Shown here piece by piece: positions 33,130 to 43,345 of a DNA stretch of 64,000 bases. The stretch lies in the NCBI RefSeq assembly GCF_000283155.1, contig NW_004454166.1, positions 3,350,161 through 3,414,160 on the forward strand. Reading direction: 5' to 3'. Numbering within the stretch: the first letter of the stretch is position 1; every line of letters starts with the position of its first letter. A program made the position numbers and the translations under genes. The notes beneath the pieces are model-generated. The model did not search any database and was not told the DNA's origin. It saw nothing but the letters and a program-made list of their open reading frames with translations. Source of the DNA: Ceratotherium simum simum. Its lineage: Eukaryota > Chordata > Mammalia > Perissodactyla > Rhinocerotidae.

Positions 33130-33900
33130 CCTGCTTCCTAAGGGGAAGGAGAGAGAAACGACGTCAATAAACATATTATTTATTGAATGCTTACTGTGGT
33201 CAGCAGAAACAATGCCCCAGCAAGGATGTCCACATCCTGATCCCCAGAACCTGTGAATGTGTTAGGTTACGGGAGAAAAGGAGAATTAGGTTACAGATAA
33301 AATTGAGGTTGCTCATCAGCTGAGCTTAAAATAGGGAGATTATCCTGGATTATTTGGGTGGATCCAACGTAATCACAAGGGTTCTTACAAGTGGAAGGGG
33401 TGGCAGGCGGGTGAGTGTCAGAGTGACGCAGTGTGAGAAAGGCTCGACTGGTCATTACCGCCTCGACAGTAACGCGGGGCCATGTGCCGAGGAACGCAGG
33501 CAGCCGCTACAAGGCAAGAAAACAGCTTCCCCCTAGAGCCTCCAGAAGGAACGCAGACCTCCTAACTCCTTAACTTTATTCCACCAAGACCCACGTTGGA
33601 CTTCTGACTTCCAAAACTGTAGGATGCTAAATCTGTGTTGTTTTAAGCCATTAAATTTGTAGTACTGTGTGACAGCCACAACAGAAATCTAATACACTTA
33701 CCTCATGCCAGATAATAGACTGGATAGTATGCATGTAGCATCTCATTTAATAACCTAACAACCAGAGGGTAGATGTTAGGATTATTCCTGTTTGACCTAT
33801 GAGCACACTGAAGCTCAGATAAGCTAAATAACCTGCCTGAGTCACACAGACAGAGCAGTGGAGCTTGGATTCAAACCCAGGTCCGTCTGTCTCCAAAATT
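33130..33900 (-). mobile_element. MIR SINE, split by an MLT1 LTR
   Basis: Left arm ends 'tatttattgaatgcttac'. The right arm resumes at 33697 with 'cttacctcatgccagataat', 'tctcatttaataacctaac', 'tgaagctcagataagctaaa' and 'ttggattcaaacccaggtc'. This is one reverse-strand MIR. Confidence 0.75.
33195..33696 (+). mobile_element. MLT1-type MaLR solo LTR with perfect target duplication
   Basis: Starts TGTGGTCAGCAGAAAC and ends 'aaatctaataca'. Landmarks 'gatgtccacatcctgatcc', 'aacctgtgaatgtgttagg', 'tatcctggattatttgggtgg', 'cctagagcctccagaagg' and 'gttttaagccattaaatttg'. The 5-bp duplication CTTAC flanks it exactly (33190-33194 and 33697-33701). Confidence 0.93.
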
Positions 33901-34074
33901 CTTTACGAAGAAGGGTGGAGAGGAAAAAGAGGAGCTAAAAATAAGAATACAAAATGGGAACAAAGAGATGAAAAGACCTAGAAAGACAGGCCCAGAACAA
34001 AATAGATAATAACTCTACAGTTATCCAAAGGGTGTTCTAGAATAATGAGAAACGCTTCCAGTCTAGTTCTAATC

Positions 34075-34205
34075 ATAGACTCAAAATGTCCGAGCTGTGA
34101 GTGTACTTGGAGATAATCTAGTTCAAACCCTCCGGGTTAAAGTTGGGGAGAATGAGATCCAGAGAGGGGAAATGACTTGTCCAAGGGACAGAGAGGCCAG
34201 GCAGA
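34075..34205 (-). mobile_element. Ancient MIR/L3-class repeat
   Basis: 'ggagataatctagttcaaacc', 'gagaatgagatccagagag' and 'gggaaatgacttgtccaag' match the same block seen at 23110. Family not resolved. Confidence 0.5.
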
Positions 34206-35254
34206 GATGAAGCTAGACCCAGGCCCCCATTCCCACCCAGTACTGGTTCCTCCCACCTCTGGCCCTGTTCTTCCTCTCCTCCTTCCAGAAGAGTCTATGA
34301 TGGCCCAGGGGCAGCTAAGACGAGTGCGTCACTCTGCCAGGGGCACACGATGGAGACTGCTGGGAGCCCTGGGCCTATGATGTCTCAAAACCATGTCCTC
34401 CCCTGGCAGGGCCTCTCGCTCCCAGACATCCAGCAGTCACGACAGAAACAGGCCATCGTCACCCAAATTATCCATGGGTGTGCTGACACCTGTCACCACC
34501 TTGCACGTTTGGTTGACCTGGACCGTCACACCCATGAAGATGGCAGCTGCCAGGAGATTGGCACTGCTCTGGATTGGACTTTAGGGACCCAGCGCCCCCA
34601 CTCTCCTGGGGAGAGGAGAGATGTCAGCACCTCCCTTGCCAGCTGCTCTCTCTGAGGGTCCCAGGGGTCCCGTTAATAACAGCCTTGCCTCAGGAGGCGC
34701 CCTGCTGATCCGGACCTGCCCCTGCCCAGCCTGGGAGAAAACCAGGAGCTTCCCGCCACGCAGTTCCTCCCTCCCAGCAGAAAAGAGGCTCTGTGGAGGA
34801 GCCAGGACAGCCCCCCACCACCTGGAACCGGCTCTGACCTCCCTCAGCTCTTACCTCTTTGCCTCCTGATCACTGAATTTGCATTTAAAAGAGATTCTTG
34901 GCTAAATTCCACTAATTGCAACATTTAAGACTTCCATCTCACTTGAATAATTTTTAAAGTTTTGAACCTTTGAAAATACAACCAAGTATATACAAAACAT
35001 TTAAACAATTTGAGAGTAATTTCCTCAAAACAGCTAGAAGTCCCCTTGCTGAGAGCAGCGCCAGGACCTCCCTTATTCACCTTCAGATCTGCTGCACCTC
35101 CAGCACCCAGTGGCTGTGGAGTCATGAGTGCTGATCTGAATTTAATCCCCCAACCTCACCCGAGTCTAGCGATCGAATCACAAACGCTATGAGCGGCTAC
35201 ACTGAGCTGTGAACCACCCCACATGGAGCAAACTTGCCTGCAGCATAAAGGGCA
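34206..35254. other. No recognised gene or repeat
   Basis: Unique sequence, GC-rich to about 34870 and AT-rich beyond. Frames lack domains. Confidence 0.35.
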
Positions 35255-35380
35255 GGTTTCTCTCCATTTCTCCTCGTCCTGCAAGGCTCAGCTCAACCAC
35301 CCCCACCCCGGTGAATCCATCCTGACAGCCCCTCTTCATACCAGTCAGAATCCATCGCTCCTTGAGTGATTCTGAGGGAC
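35255..35380 (+). mobile_element. L2 LINE fragment (weak)
   Basis: 'gcaaggctcagctcaacc' and 'tgaatccatcctgacagcc' resemble the L2 3' UTR (aggtctcagctcaaatg, ggccttccctgacc). Confidence 0.4.
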
Positions 35381-35640
35381 CACAGACAGAATAAGCCCAC
35401 CATGTTCCAGGCATTGGGCATACGGGGGTGTGAGAGCTGCTCTCTCGGGGGGGAAAAGGTGCCACAAACAGACAAGGGTCATCCTAGGCTTTGGGCGAGC
35501 TATGCTTTGGAAGCCCAGAGCAGGGAGAAGTCTAAACCCCCTGGAGAAGGAGGAGGACAGGGAAGCAGCCTAGAAGACTCCCCGGAAGAGGTTCCATCTG
35601 AGCAGAGTGGGTGATGTACAGGCTATGCAAGGTGGGAGGA
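35381..35640 (-). mobile_element. L2 LINE fragment (weak)
   Basis: 'caccatgttccaggcattgg' then 'agaagactccccggaagagg' faintly follow antisense L2. Confidence 0.4.
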
Positions 35641-35734
35641 TCCACAGTGCGGAGGCTCAGAGGTTCCGAGACAGGGCAGGACGCCTGTGGGAACCACCAT
35701 CCGATCAGTAGGTCTGACACGTGGGATTTGGAGT

Positions 35735-36117
35735 AAGATATTAACAGACTGCGCTTGATGGAGTTCTTAAAACTTTTGGAGCCTCAGTTTCCTCATCTGT
35801 AAAAAGGTCTCCCTCCTCAGTGATTCTCATACCTTAGCACACATAAGAATAGCCTGGAGGCCTTATTAAAATGCAGATACCTGGGCCAACCTCCTCTCCC
35901 CTCCACCCCCACACAAACACATAGAGTCTGATTCAGTAGGTCTGGGAGGTGACCCAAGGATCTGTGTTGTAACACACCCACACACAAACACATGGGTAAT
36001 TTTGATGGGTCCTTGGATCCATAGCACACCAGTTGAGTTATTGTAAGACTTAAATTATCCAACGTAAATAAAGCCATTAGCATACACTTGACACATGGCT
36101 GGCACGCATAAAGTTAA
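35735..36117 (+). mobile_element. MIR SINE, split by a MER5
   Basis: Left arm: 'ttttggagcctcagtttcc' and 'tcatctgtaaaaaggtc'. Right arm: 'gagttattgtaagacttaaa' and 'acacatggctggcacgc'. The MER5 interrupts the core. Confidence 0.75.
35815..36032 (+). mobile_element. MER5-type hAT miniature element
   Basis: 'agtgattctcataccttag', 'acacataagaatagcctgg', 'ttattaaaatgcagatacc', 'tctgattcagtaggtctggg' and 'aaggatctgtgttgtaac' follow MER5. A CA-rich segment is repeated in it (cacacaaacacat). Confidence 0.7.
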
Positions 36118-36300
36118 TTCCCCTTCCTTTCTCTATCTTTGTTGCTGAAATTCATTGATTGCACTAACTTTAATAGAACAAAGACTCCATTGCCTTCATT
36201 TTAGTTGGAGCCATTTTTATACATTTCTGGGTGTGTTTCTGTGTCTACTTCCCCCAAAAAGACCATGAGCTCCTTAAGCGAAGGGACCAAATTAGCATCC
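36118..36300 (+). repeat. Unclassified repeat, copy A
   Basis: Shares 'ctatctttgttgctgaaatt', 'agactccattgccttcattt' and 'acttcccccaaaaagaccatg' with a second copy at 37905-38090. The last part resembles an L2 3' end ('agctccttaagcgaagggacc'). The two copies differ at perhaps a quarter of positions. Confidence 0.55.
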
Positions 36301-36705
36301 TCAGTGTCCAGGGGCCCCTGGCCAGGTGTTTTGTGAGAACGCAGCACCCCCCGCCTCCAGCAGTCTCTCGGCCTGGCTTGATGTTAATTGTGCAGTAAGT
36401 AGGTCGATGGCCTCACCCAAGGGGAGAAGAGGGGCGCAGCCAGGAGTCGGAAGAATGAAACCCATCAAGAAGCAAGGTTCCTTCAGCACGGCTGCTTCCC
36501 ACTTACGGCAGCCCTGGGAACAGTTCTGCTTCCTGGGCGCATTAAGTACAAGCTGCTTGACCACTCAACAAGTTCTTTACGACATTTTCAGACTCTTAGA
36601 CCGGAATAATATTAATGCAAGTTTCATGCCCTGATAAATAGTTCATCACAAACCAAGGAAGGCAAGGGTCCCCCGCTCCTCCCAGCGAGCCAGCCGGGAA
36701 CCCCC
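36301..36705. other. No recognised gene or repeat
   Basis: Unique sequence. Confidence 0.35.
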
Positions 36706-37490
36706 AATGCCTCTTTCTCTCCTTTCTCCATCTTCACGTCCAATTAGCCACCAAGGCCCACTGCTTCCACCACCTGCTCCCGCCTCTCCATCCCCCAGCC
36801 CCAGCCCTAATGCAGACCCCATAGGTTTTCTGCTGAACCACAGCAACAAGCTCCTCACAGCCTCCTTGCCTCTTCCAGCCCACCTCCCACACTGTCATCA
36901 CAATCCTCCAGAAGCTCAGCTAGGAACTTATCATGCCCCTACTCAAAAGCCTGCAATGGCTCCCCACGGCTCCAGAATCAAGTACAAATATTTCAGCCTG
37001 ACATTCAAGCTCCTCTGAGATCTGGTCTGACCTAACTTCCCCCCTTCATCACCCACTACTCTGATTCCTACCCGCTTCCCTCCAGCCCAGCGTTTTTTGA
37101 ACTGCAAATCCCACCCTCTTAGTGAGACACCAAATTAACTTAGCAGGTCCTGACCAGGAATTTTTAATAAAATAGAACAGGATATGAAATATCTGAGTGC
37201 ATCGCACATAGGAAGTTTTCATTTCATGAAAATTCTGTTTTAGATACGTGTGTGTGTAGGTGTGAATGTACCGTATCTGACTATAAAATGCACATCTTAC
37301 CATGAATCACTGTCAAAAAGATTTGAAAAGCGCTGTTCGGGCCAAACTGAATTCACGGTTTCCCCTCTCTGTTCTGTGCTCACTGCTCCATTTGCACGCT
37401 CTTCCTCAGCGATTCCCACTTCCTGCACTGTTTCCTCCCCCACCCCGCGCTAGCCACCTCCCCCCATCCAAATCTTACGCATTCTTGCAG
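36706..37490 (+). mobile_element. L2 LINE, split by a hAT-like element
   Basis: Left arm 36706-37087 includes 'ccaattagccaccaaggcc', 'ctactcaaaagcctgcaatgg' (ends 36960), 'ctccccacggctccagaatc' and 'ttccctccagcc'. The right arm from 37336 includes 'ggccaaactgaattcacgg' and 'cactgctccatttgcacgc'. The order is that of the L2 coding end. Confidence 0.75.
37088..37335 (+). mobile_element. hAT-like non-autonomous element inside L2
   Basis: Ends 'cagcgttttttgaactgc' and 'gatttgaaaagcgctg' are imperfect inverted repeats. The body 'aatctgagtgcatcgcacat'-like sequence ('atctgagtgcatcgcacat') and 'agttttcatttcatgaaaa' match a dispersed element. The octamers ctccagcc and ttcgggcc beside the ends agree at five of eight positions. 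Confidence 0.55.
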
Positions 37491-37494
37491 CTGT

Positions 37495-37800
37495 CTTAGC
37501 TGGTTTCTCCCAGAAGCAGACCCTGAGACGAGGCTGTTTATTTGCGAGGTGACCCCAACAAACACCAGTAAGGGAAGGAGAAGTGAAGCAGAAAAGGGGC
37601 TGGAACGATCCAGGGTGCTCTGCTGAGCAGGTCCTGCTGTGGGCAACTGGACTGATCCGCTGGGGACTCTGGGGGTCAGGGAGCTGGGATGGTCATCCAC
37701 CGACTCCTGCCAGTCACCGTTGCAAGACCCTGGTGGATGGGGGCTGTCAGGGCAGCACGGAGGGCACAGCGCGCACCCAGAGGCTATGATGGGGCAGCGA
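37495..37800 (+). mobile_element. Candidate LTR-like repeat, family unassigned
   Basis: 'tcttagctggtttctcccag', 'aagcagaccctgagacgagg' and 'tgtttatttgcgaggtgacc' resemble the opening of dispersed LTR-like repeats, and the opening at 29536. The right boundary is uncertain. Confidence 0.4.
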
Positions 37801-37854
37801 CGGTAGCAACAGAAAGGTCATTTCCTACATGAAATCTGCCCTCTGCTCTACCCA

Positions 37855-37886
<32 letters not shown>
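37855..37886 (+). repeat. (CA)n microsatellite
   Basis: Fifteen or more uninterrupted CA units. Confidence 0.97.
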
Positions 37887-37887
<1 letters not shown>

Positions 37888-37904
37888 GAGGCATCACAGT
37901 GCTA

Positions 37905-38090
37905 CTCGTGTGGTGGACATTCCTTCCTCTATCTTTGTTCCTGAGATTCATGGATATGAAGATTTTAAGAGCAGAGACTCCATTCTCCCTTTACTGTAGT
38001 TGGAGCCCCTCCTTATGTTTCTATGTCTGTTTCATGTCCACTTCCCCCAAAAAGAGCATGGGCTCCTCAAGGGGAGGGACCACATTAGCT
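37905..38090 (+). repeat. Unclassified repeat, copy B
   Basis: 'ctctatctttgttcctgag', 'agactccattctccctttac', 'agttggagcccctcctta' and 'acttcccccaaaaagagcatg' align in order with copy A at 36118-36300. Confidence 0.55.
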
Positions 38091-38409
38091 CAATACACAC
38101 GCCCCCTTCTTCCTGGAAACGGAGCCCATTTATTCCTTGGGGAACACCCTTCCTCTGCTCTCAGTCCACATGAGTCAACTGCACCCTGCGGCCACGGTAA
38201 GTGGGCAGAGATGGGCACTGACCCCAGCAGGTCCCCTGAGGCTCAACTGGGGACTTCCATTTGCTCTGTTAGCAAAAAGAACTGACACCGGCCCTGATAT
38301 CAGTTCCCCTACATTAAACCCAGAATATATGGGGTTAAAACCAAAAGCACTCATCCTCTTTCCCTGCTTTTCTAAGTGACATTCATATGGAACTATTGGT
38401 TTTTTTTGT

Positions 38410-38914
38410 ATCCCTGAACTTCACAAGGCAGATAAAAGTTACTGATTGTTAAAAGCCCAGGTGGCCTCAAGCTGGGCTCACACTGAAGTTTTGGCTAACT
38501 ACAAGTTCTTGAGGTTTGTTACAAGGAAACTGATATCAAGAAGCCAAAGCTTCTCAGACCTCAACTTCTCGGCTTCCTGGCGCCGGATCCACCCTCCACC
38601 ACGGAGACACCCACCCGCGATCCCCTTATCTCGCCCTCCTCCTCCCTGCAAGCAGCCTCACGGGGCCAAGCGCAGGCTGGTAGGAAAGCGCCAACCAGCA
38701 AGGCCACAGGCTCCCCCTCCCTACAAGCAGCTACACTCCTCACAACCTTTAAAACCCCTTGCCTCCCATCTTTAAGGGAGACGGGACAAATTTGAGAGCT
38801 CTCGTCTCCCAGCTGACATCACCCGAAATGAAAACCTTTCCTTGCCATAAGCCTGGCGTTCCAGTTTTATTTGGCCCCTCTTGTGTGGCGGGTAAAGAAC
38901 CTGGGTATGTATCC
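38410..38914 (+). mobile_element. Class I ERV solo LTR
   Basis: Contains a U3-to-U5 layout. A C-rich region with 'tctcgccctcctcctccc' leads to TATA-like tttaaaa (38748-38754). Then come 'ttaagggagacgggac' and 'gagagctctcgtctccc', an imperfect inverted repeat, and 'aaatgaaaacctttcc' where a polyadenylation signal would be. A U5-like 'ttatttggcccctcttgtg' and 'gcgggtaaagaacctggg' follow. Hexamer gtatcc occurs at 38408-38413 and 38909-38914 and may be a target duplication. No internal viral sequence is attached. Confidence 0.6.
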
Positions 38915-39589
38915 AGTGACAGAAACACTTCTTTGCTGGAGTTGCTGAGGGTCGCTGGCTGCCATCTTCCCACCAAGAGGAGAAAAGCTTCAAGGGAACA
39001 GAGCCAACACAGAATCATAAAGGAGGACCCAGTCTTGGTGCCGTGTCTGAGCCTCTGGAGCAGCCTTCCTCACAGCCTCTGAGTGATTCCGTTCCCACCT
39101 AATCGATTCCTTCTTTCCCTGAAGTCAGCTTGAACTGAGTTTCTGTCACTTGCAACCCCGAATGCCCTCCAGTGCAGCCTGCCTTAGGTCCCTCACTGCA
39201 CTGTCCCCTGGAGAAGGAGCACACGATCCGCCTGTACCTCACCAGTGCTGGCACTCAGTAGGGAAAAAAGGCATCTAGAGGGCAGGAGTGGGGATGCCAC
39301 CCCACACACTTCCCAGGCCACTGCAGCTCCCGGCCGCTGCAGACACAGACACACGGTCATTGGCCCAGGCATAACCGTGACCTCCCCAGCAGATGGAGTG
39401 GACGGTTACAGACCCAGAGTGTGGGCGGAAAAGAGCAGAACTGACGAGACCGTGGAAAGCAGGCCAGGAATTGCCGCATGTCCGGGCGCCTGGGTCAGTC
39501 CAAAAGGAGCCCTGGGCTCTAACACGGGGACCTCGGAGCTTGCTGGCATATTAACCCAGATTCAGCTCCAGTGAGGCCCCTGGAAGCAC
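38915..39589. other. No recognised gene or repeat
   Basis: Unique GC-rich sequence. Confidence 0.35.
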
Positions 39590-39725
39590 AGTTTGTCAGA
39601 GCTGGGGGACTTAGGAACAACTTGTCCAGCCCTGAGCAGCGGCAGGGGCTGGCCCGAGGTCACTCAGCAAGCTGGTGACATCGCTGGAACTAGAAGCTGG
39701 CATTGCTCTCCCACTGCACAGAGAA
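39590..39725 (-). mobile_element. Ancient MIR/L3-class repeat (weak)
   Basis: 'gtcagagctgggggacttag', 'acttgtccagccctgag' and 'cgaggtcactcagcaagctg' resemble the block seen at 23110 and 34075. Confidence 0.45.
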
Positions 39726-40054
39726 GACACTAGAAGAAGGTGGTCTAGTCTATTCCATTATGTGGTCAGGCTGCTAGGGGACTACCCTGTGCCTTCAGCC
39801 TTTCCCACCGCCATCAACCCCCCTCAAAAGGATGTTCTCCAGTGTGCATTCTCCAGGGCTCGGGGGACCAGCAGTAACTGAGTCCAGCCCATCCTAAGGC
39901 TCGGAATGCCCTTATGTCTGTAAAAGCCACGACCCCCTGCCCTGCCCTGGACCAGGCACAGTGTGGACAGGACATCTCTAGTTAACATGAGTACAGTTCC
40001 TTCGGGAAGCTCCTTTACTACAACCAAGCACGTATATTCAGCACCACTGAACCT
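39726..40054. other. No recognised gene or repeat
   Basis: 'taaggctcggaatgcccttatg' lies within a possible L3-like trace. Otherwise unique. Confidence 0.3.
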
Positions 40055-40312
40055 TACATTACAACAACAATAGTAATCGTAACAGCAGCTAAGCTAGTGT
40101 TACCTAGCGCTTTCCACGTGCCATGCTCTGTCCAAGTGCTTCACAGAGACTAACTCACCTAATCCTCACACCAACTCTATGAGGTGGGCATATTATCATT
40201 TTTTAGATGAGGAAACAGAGGCACAGAAAGGTTCAATAACTTACCCAAGATTATCTATCTAGCAAATGGCAGGCCAGGATGTGACCCCAGGCAGACAGGC
40301 TCCAGGGACCCG
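40055..40312 (-). mobile_element. MIR SINE
   Basis: 'aacaacaatagtaatcgtaa', 'cacgtgccatgctctgtcc', 'aatcctcacaccaactctat', 'agatgaggaaacagaggc' and 'caataacttacccaag' form a long reverse-strand MIR. Confidence 0.88.
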
Positions 40313-40398
40313 CTGAGGACCACTGTGCAGCATTTCCTCTGTGCAGGAAAGGGCTGACGAGGCAGGCCTGAGACTGCATCCTTAGAAAGGCCTGCTCC

Positions 40399-40870
40399 TG
40401 AGGTTGCCCATTGGCTGGTATCTGAGAACTAGGATGTCGGGAGGGTTCCCACCGTTCCCTGATAAGAGTGGCTCACTGTGCCTAAACAGCTTGTGCCAAG
40501 AATATGGCTTCTACTAAATACCTGTGGAGAGTCTAGGAATTTTGGTATGTGCTAGGCAGAGGGTGCCTAGGTGACCAGCCCCGAGTAAAAACCCTGAGGC
40601 TCTAATGAGCTTCCCCGGGAGACATTTCACCCGTGTTGTCACAGTCCGTTGCTGGGAAATTGAGGCATCCTGTGTGACTCCACTCAGAGAGGTTCTGGGA
40701 AGCCATGCCTGGTGTCCTCTGGACTTTACCCCATGAGCCTTTTTCCTTTGCTGATTTTTCTCTTTCTCTTTTCACTGTAATAAATCATAGCTGTGAGCAC
40801 TCTATGCTGAGTCCTGTGAGTCCTCCTACTGAATCACTGAACCTGGTGTGGTCTTGGGGACCTGATACAT
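40399..40870 (+). mobile_element. ERVL-type solo LTR
   Basis: 'tgcccattggctggtatctg', 'cgagtaaaaaccctgaggc', 'tgactccactcagagagg', 'tttgctgatttttctctttc', AATAAA at 40779-40784, 'gctgagtcctgtgagtcctc' and 'tggtcttggggacctg' match an LTR of the mammalian ERVL group (MER70/MER74-like by memory). No internal sequence adjoins. Confidence 0.6.
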
Positions 40871-41069
40871 CCTCAAAAGACCTGAAGCCAGTCATCTGAA
40901 AGAAGGTCAGAGGCTTGGCTCAGCTCGTCCTGAGTGACATTTCTCTCAGGCCCCTACTTAGATATTATACATATGTTACGTAAGACTCTCTGCCTGGTAT
41001 TGCAATTTGCCTGAAAGTGGGTGGTCCAGGACTGGCTGGCACAGGGTCCCAAGGCTGGCAGGGTTCTCA

Positions 41070-41270
41070 GAGGACCATGTCCACACCCATCCCAGCCACG
41101 TAGAGTATCAGAGATAGGCCCTCAGCCACCAGTAATACCAGCGATGTTGTCTTACAGGGAAACTGAGACTCAGAATGGCTGTGTGACCTCCTCGAGGACT
41201 AGAACCCAGGTTTCTTGGCTTCCCATCCAGGATCACTTATCATCTGTCCCAGAAGGCAGGGCCAAGCACA
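41070..41270 (-). mobile_element. MIR/L3-class repeat (weak)
   Basis: 'agggaaactgagactcagaa' and 'tagaacccaggtttcttgg' suggest an eroded reverse-strand MIR or L3-class repeat. Confidence 0.4.
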
Positions 41271-41364
41271 AAGATTAGAAGGCACAGGGGGAACGTTTTG
41301 TTGCAATATAAGGAATAACACCCTTCCTGTAATAGGGGATGCTCCCAAATGCATTAAACAAATA

Positions 41365-41450
41365 TAGGTAACGTGCTGGGAATGCTAGAAAAATCAAAAA
41401 CAATCTCTGTCCTATGGAGCTGACATCTAGGAGAAGGCTCTATTTAAGGG
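41365..41450 (-). mobile_element. L2 3'-end fragment
   Basis: 'gtgctgggaatgctagaaa' and 'tgtcctatggagctgacatc' match antisense L2 (ctggggatacagcag, ctcatggagcttacattc). Confidence 0.5.
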
Positions 41451-41684
41451 ACTAAGCTCCCCATCACTATGTCAAGCAGAGGCTAGGTGGCTGCTTGTTC
41501 GGAATCCTTGCCTTCTAGCGCCTGACACTGGAATTTGGTAATTTTATGTTACTCATGTGATAATGCCAGACGAGTATCTCTCAGGCCTGCTATATTCTTG
41601 CTCCAAGTCTTCCTCTCTGTTCAACCGTTCTCCTCCGGAAAAAGCCCAGCCCAGGAAAGGTGCGAGTGGCCAGCAGAGAAGACG

Positions 41685-41885
41685 TAGTGGGCTTTGGAAA
41701 CAGATGGCCCCAAGTTTGATCTCAGCTCTACCCCATCCTAGCTCTGGGATTCTGGCACAAGCTGTAAGCTCTCTGACTCTCTGCTCCCTCGTCTGTGAAT
41801 AACAGGGGCCCGGGAGATCGCCTGAAATCCACACGGGGCCCCGTGCCTGCCACCGGGCAGGAGCATTATCAAAGTCGTGCCCCAC
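41685..41885 (+). mobile_element. MIR SINE
   Basis: 'agtgggctttggaaacag', 'tttgatctcagctctacccc', 'tgactctctgctccctcgtc' and 'gggccccgtgcctgccac' follow MIR head to tail. Confidence 0.6.
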
Positions 41886-42449
41886 TCCCTGATGCCCAGA
41901 GTGCGGGATGCGCCAGTTTCACGAACAGGCCACCTACTTTCCCTCTTCACTCCACCAACAGGAGGGAGAATTAGGTTAATTACACTGAGAGGAAACACAA
42001 GAGGGTAATAAGGTCTCCAATCCCATCTTTTGTTCACAAGTTAAATAAATGTAAAAGTTCTTACCCAAATGATGTTAAAACATTTGACCTCATTACCTAG
42101 GGTGCTGGCCACGGGAAGGGGGTTAGTCAGGGAGAAGGAGAGCCCAGTTATCCAAGTACGACTTCTCTTATGTAAGAATGAGTATCATTCATTCTTGTCC
42201 TTCTTACACTGTCAACTGCAATGTTAATTAATTTCAAATGTTTATTTTTTTTCTCCAAGCAAGTCCACAGCAACAGGAAAGGAAACAGCCAACAGTCATG
42301 GTACCCAAATAGAGGACTATTTCTCCAAGTCCCCTTCCCCACTCGATCTTTATTTACATGTTTATAATCATGTAGAATATACTTCTGCCATTTAAGAGCA
42401 TTTTAAAAATGCATCTCCACGTTTCAACAGCACTTCATATTTGCCTGTT
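41886..42449. other. No recognised gene or repeat
   Basis: Unique, AT-rich after 42030. Nothing I can name. Confidence 0.35.
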
Positions 42450-42800
42450 AAGCAGAGTATGGTCTGGGACCTGAGAGCACCTCTCCAGGTCCAGTTCTGC
42501 TACCAGATGACTCCCCCTGCTGCCTCCCTCTGGGTCTCAGTTTCCTCCTCTGTAAAGGGATGGGTTTGGACTAGATCAGGGGTTACCAAACCCAGCTTAG
42601 TTATCATCATAATCAGGCCTCACCTGGACCCACCTCTAGAGCACGGGGCCAGGGAATATGAATTTTTAGCAAGACACCCCCACCCCCACCCCCATCCCGA
42701 GCACTCAGGTGCAGCCAGTCCGGCATCCGGCCACAGACCAGCTGGACTAGACCATCTTTATATTCCTTCCAGGGTTGATATTCCACCTTTTGGATGACTC
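42450..42800 (+). mobile_element. MIR SINE, split by a MER5
   Basis: Left arm: 'ctgcctccctctgggtctc', 'agtttcctcctctgtaaagg'. The MIR is interrupted at 42577-42744 and continues as 'gactagaccatctttatattc'. Confidence 0.65.
42577..42744 (+). mobile_element. MER5-type hAT element with near-perfect 8-bp duplication
   Basis: Starts CAGGGGTTACCAAAC and ends near 'ccacagaccagctg'. The body has 'cacctggacccacctctag' and 'aggtgcagccagtccgg'. Flanking octamers are gactagat (42569-42576) and gactagac (42745-42752), one mismatch. It holds a CCCCCA tandem tract at 42677-42698. Confidence 0.75.
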
Positions 42801-43249
42801 CACAGAACTGATACCTGGTAATAATCTTAATCCTTCCCCAACTTCTAGGCATCTGAGTTATTTTCCATTTTCCTAAATATGACTCTTTTTAAATGGGTCA
42901 TGCTGGCTATCATTTTTCCTCATCCACAGGCATCCACAGAAAACACAGAGCCCAACGGAAAGGCCACATCCTAAAGGTCCATTAAAAAGTGATGGAAGCC
43001 TAAGAATCCAGGTCAGTTTCAAAGGTAGATTTTTCCTGATTCATCTCTCAGTGACAACAGGGCAGGGCTGGGAGGATTGATTTAAATCTGATTTAACTCT
43101 CTAGTCAGGAGGACTCAATTAGACCAATTTTTCTGCTACAAAAGATGTGCTCTTTTTTCAGAAATATAAGCTTAAAGCCTCCGTTACAGCTCAGAGACAA
43201 ATGTAGCTCTCTTCTTTGTTAAAAAATTGTGAATTTTATTAGCATCCAA
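42801..43249. other. No recognised gene or repeat
   Basis: Unique AT-rich sequence. Confidence 0.35.
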
Positions 43250-43345
43250 GCATCCTTGAATGTCAAAGCTGGAAAGGCCTAGTGGTCACCCAGTTTGACC
43301 CCTGAAGGCCCCAAAGAGGTAGTGACCTTCTGAGGCCCCACTGAG
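43250..43345 (-). mobile_element. Ancient MIR/L3-class repeat
   Basis: 'atgtcaaagctggaaaggcc' and 'gtggtcacccagtttgaccc' match the block seen at 23110, 34075 and 39590. Confidence 0.5.

Noticed and set aside
37855..37886. CRISPR-like array
   Set aside because: A plain CA microsatellite. No spaced direct repeats occur in the window.
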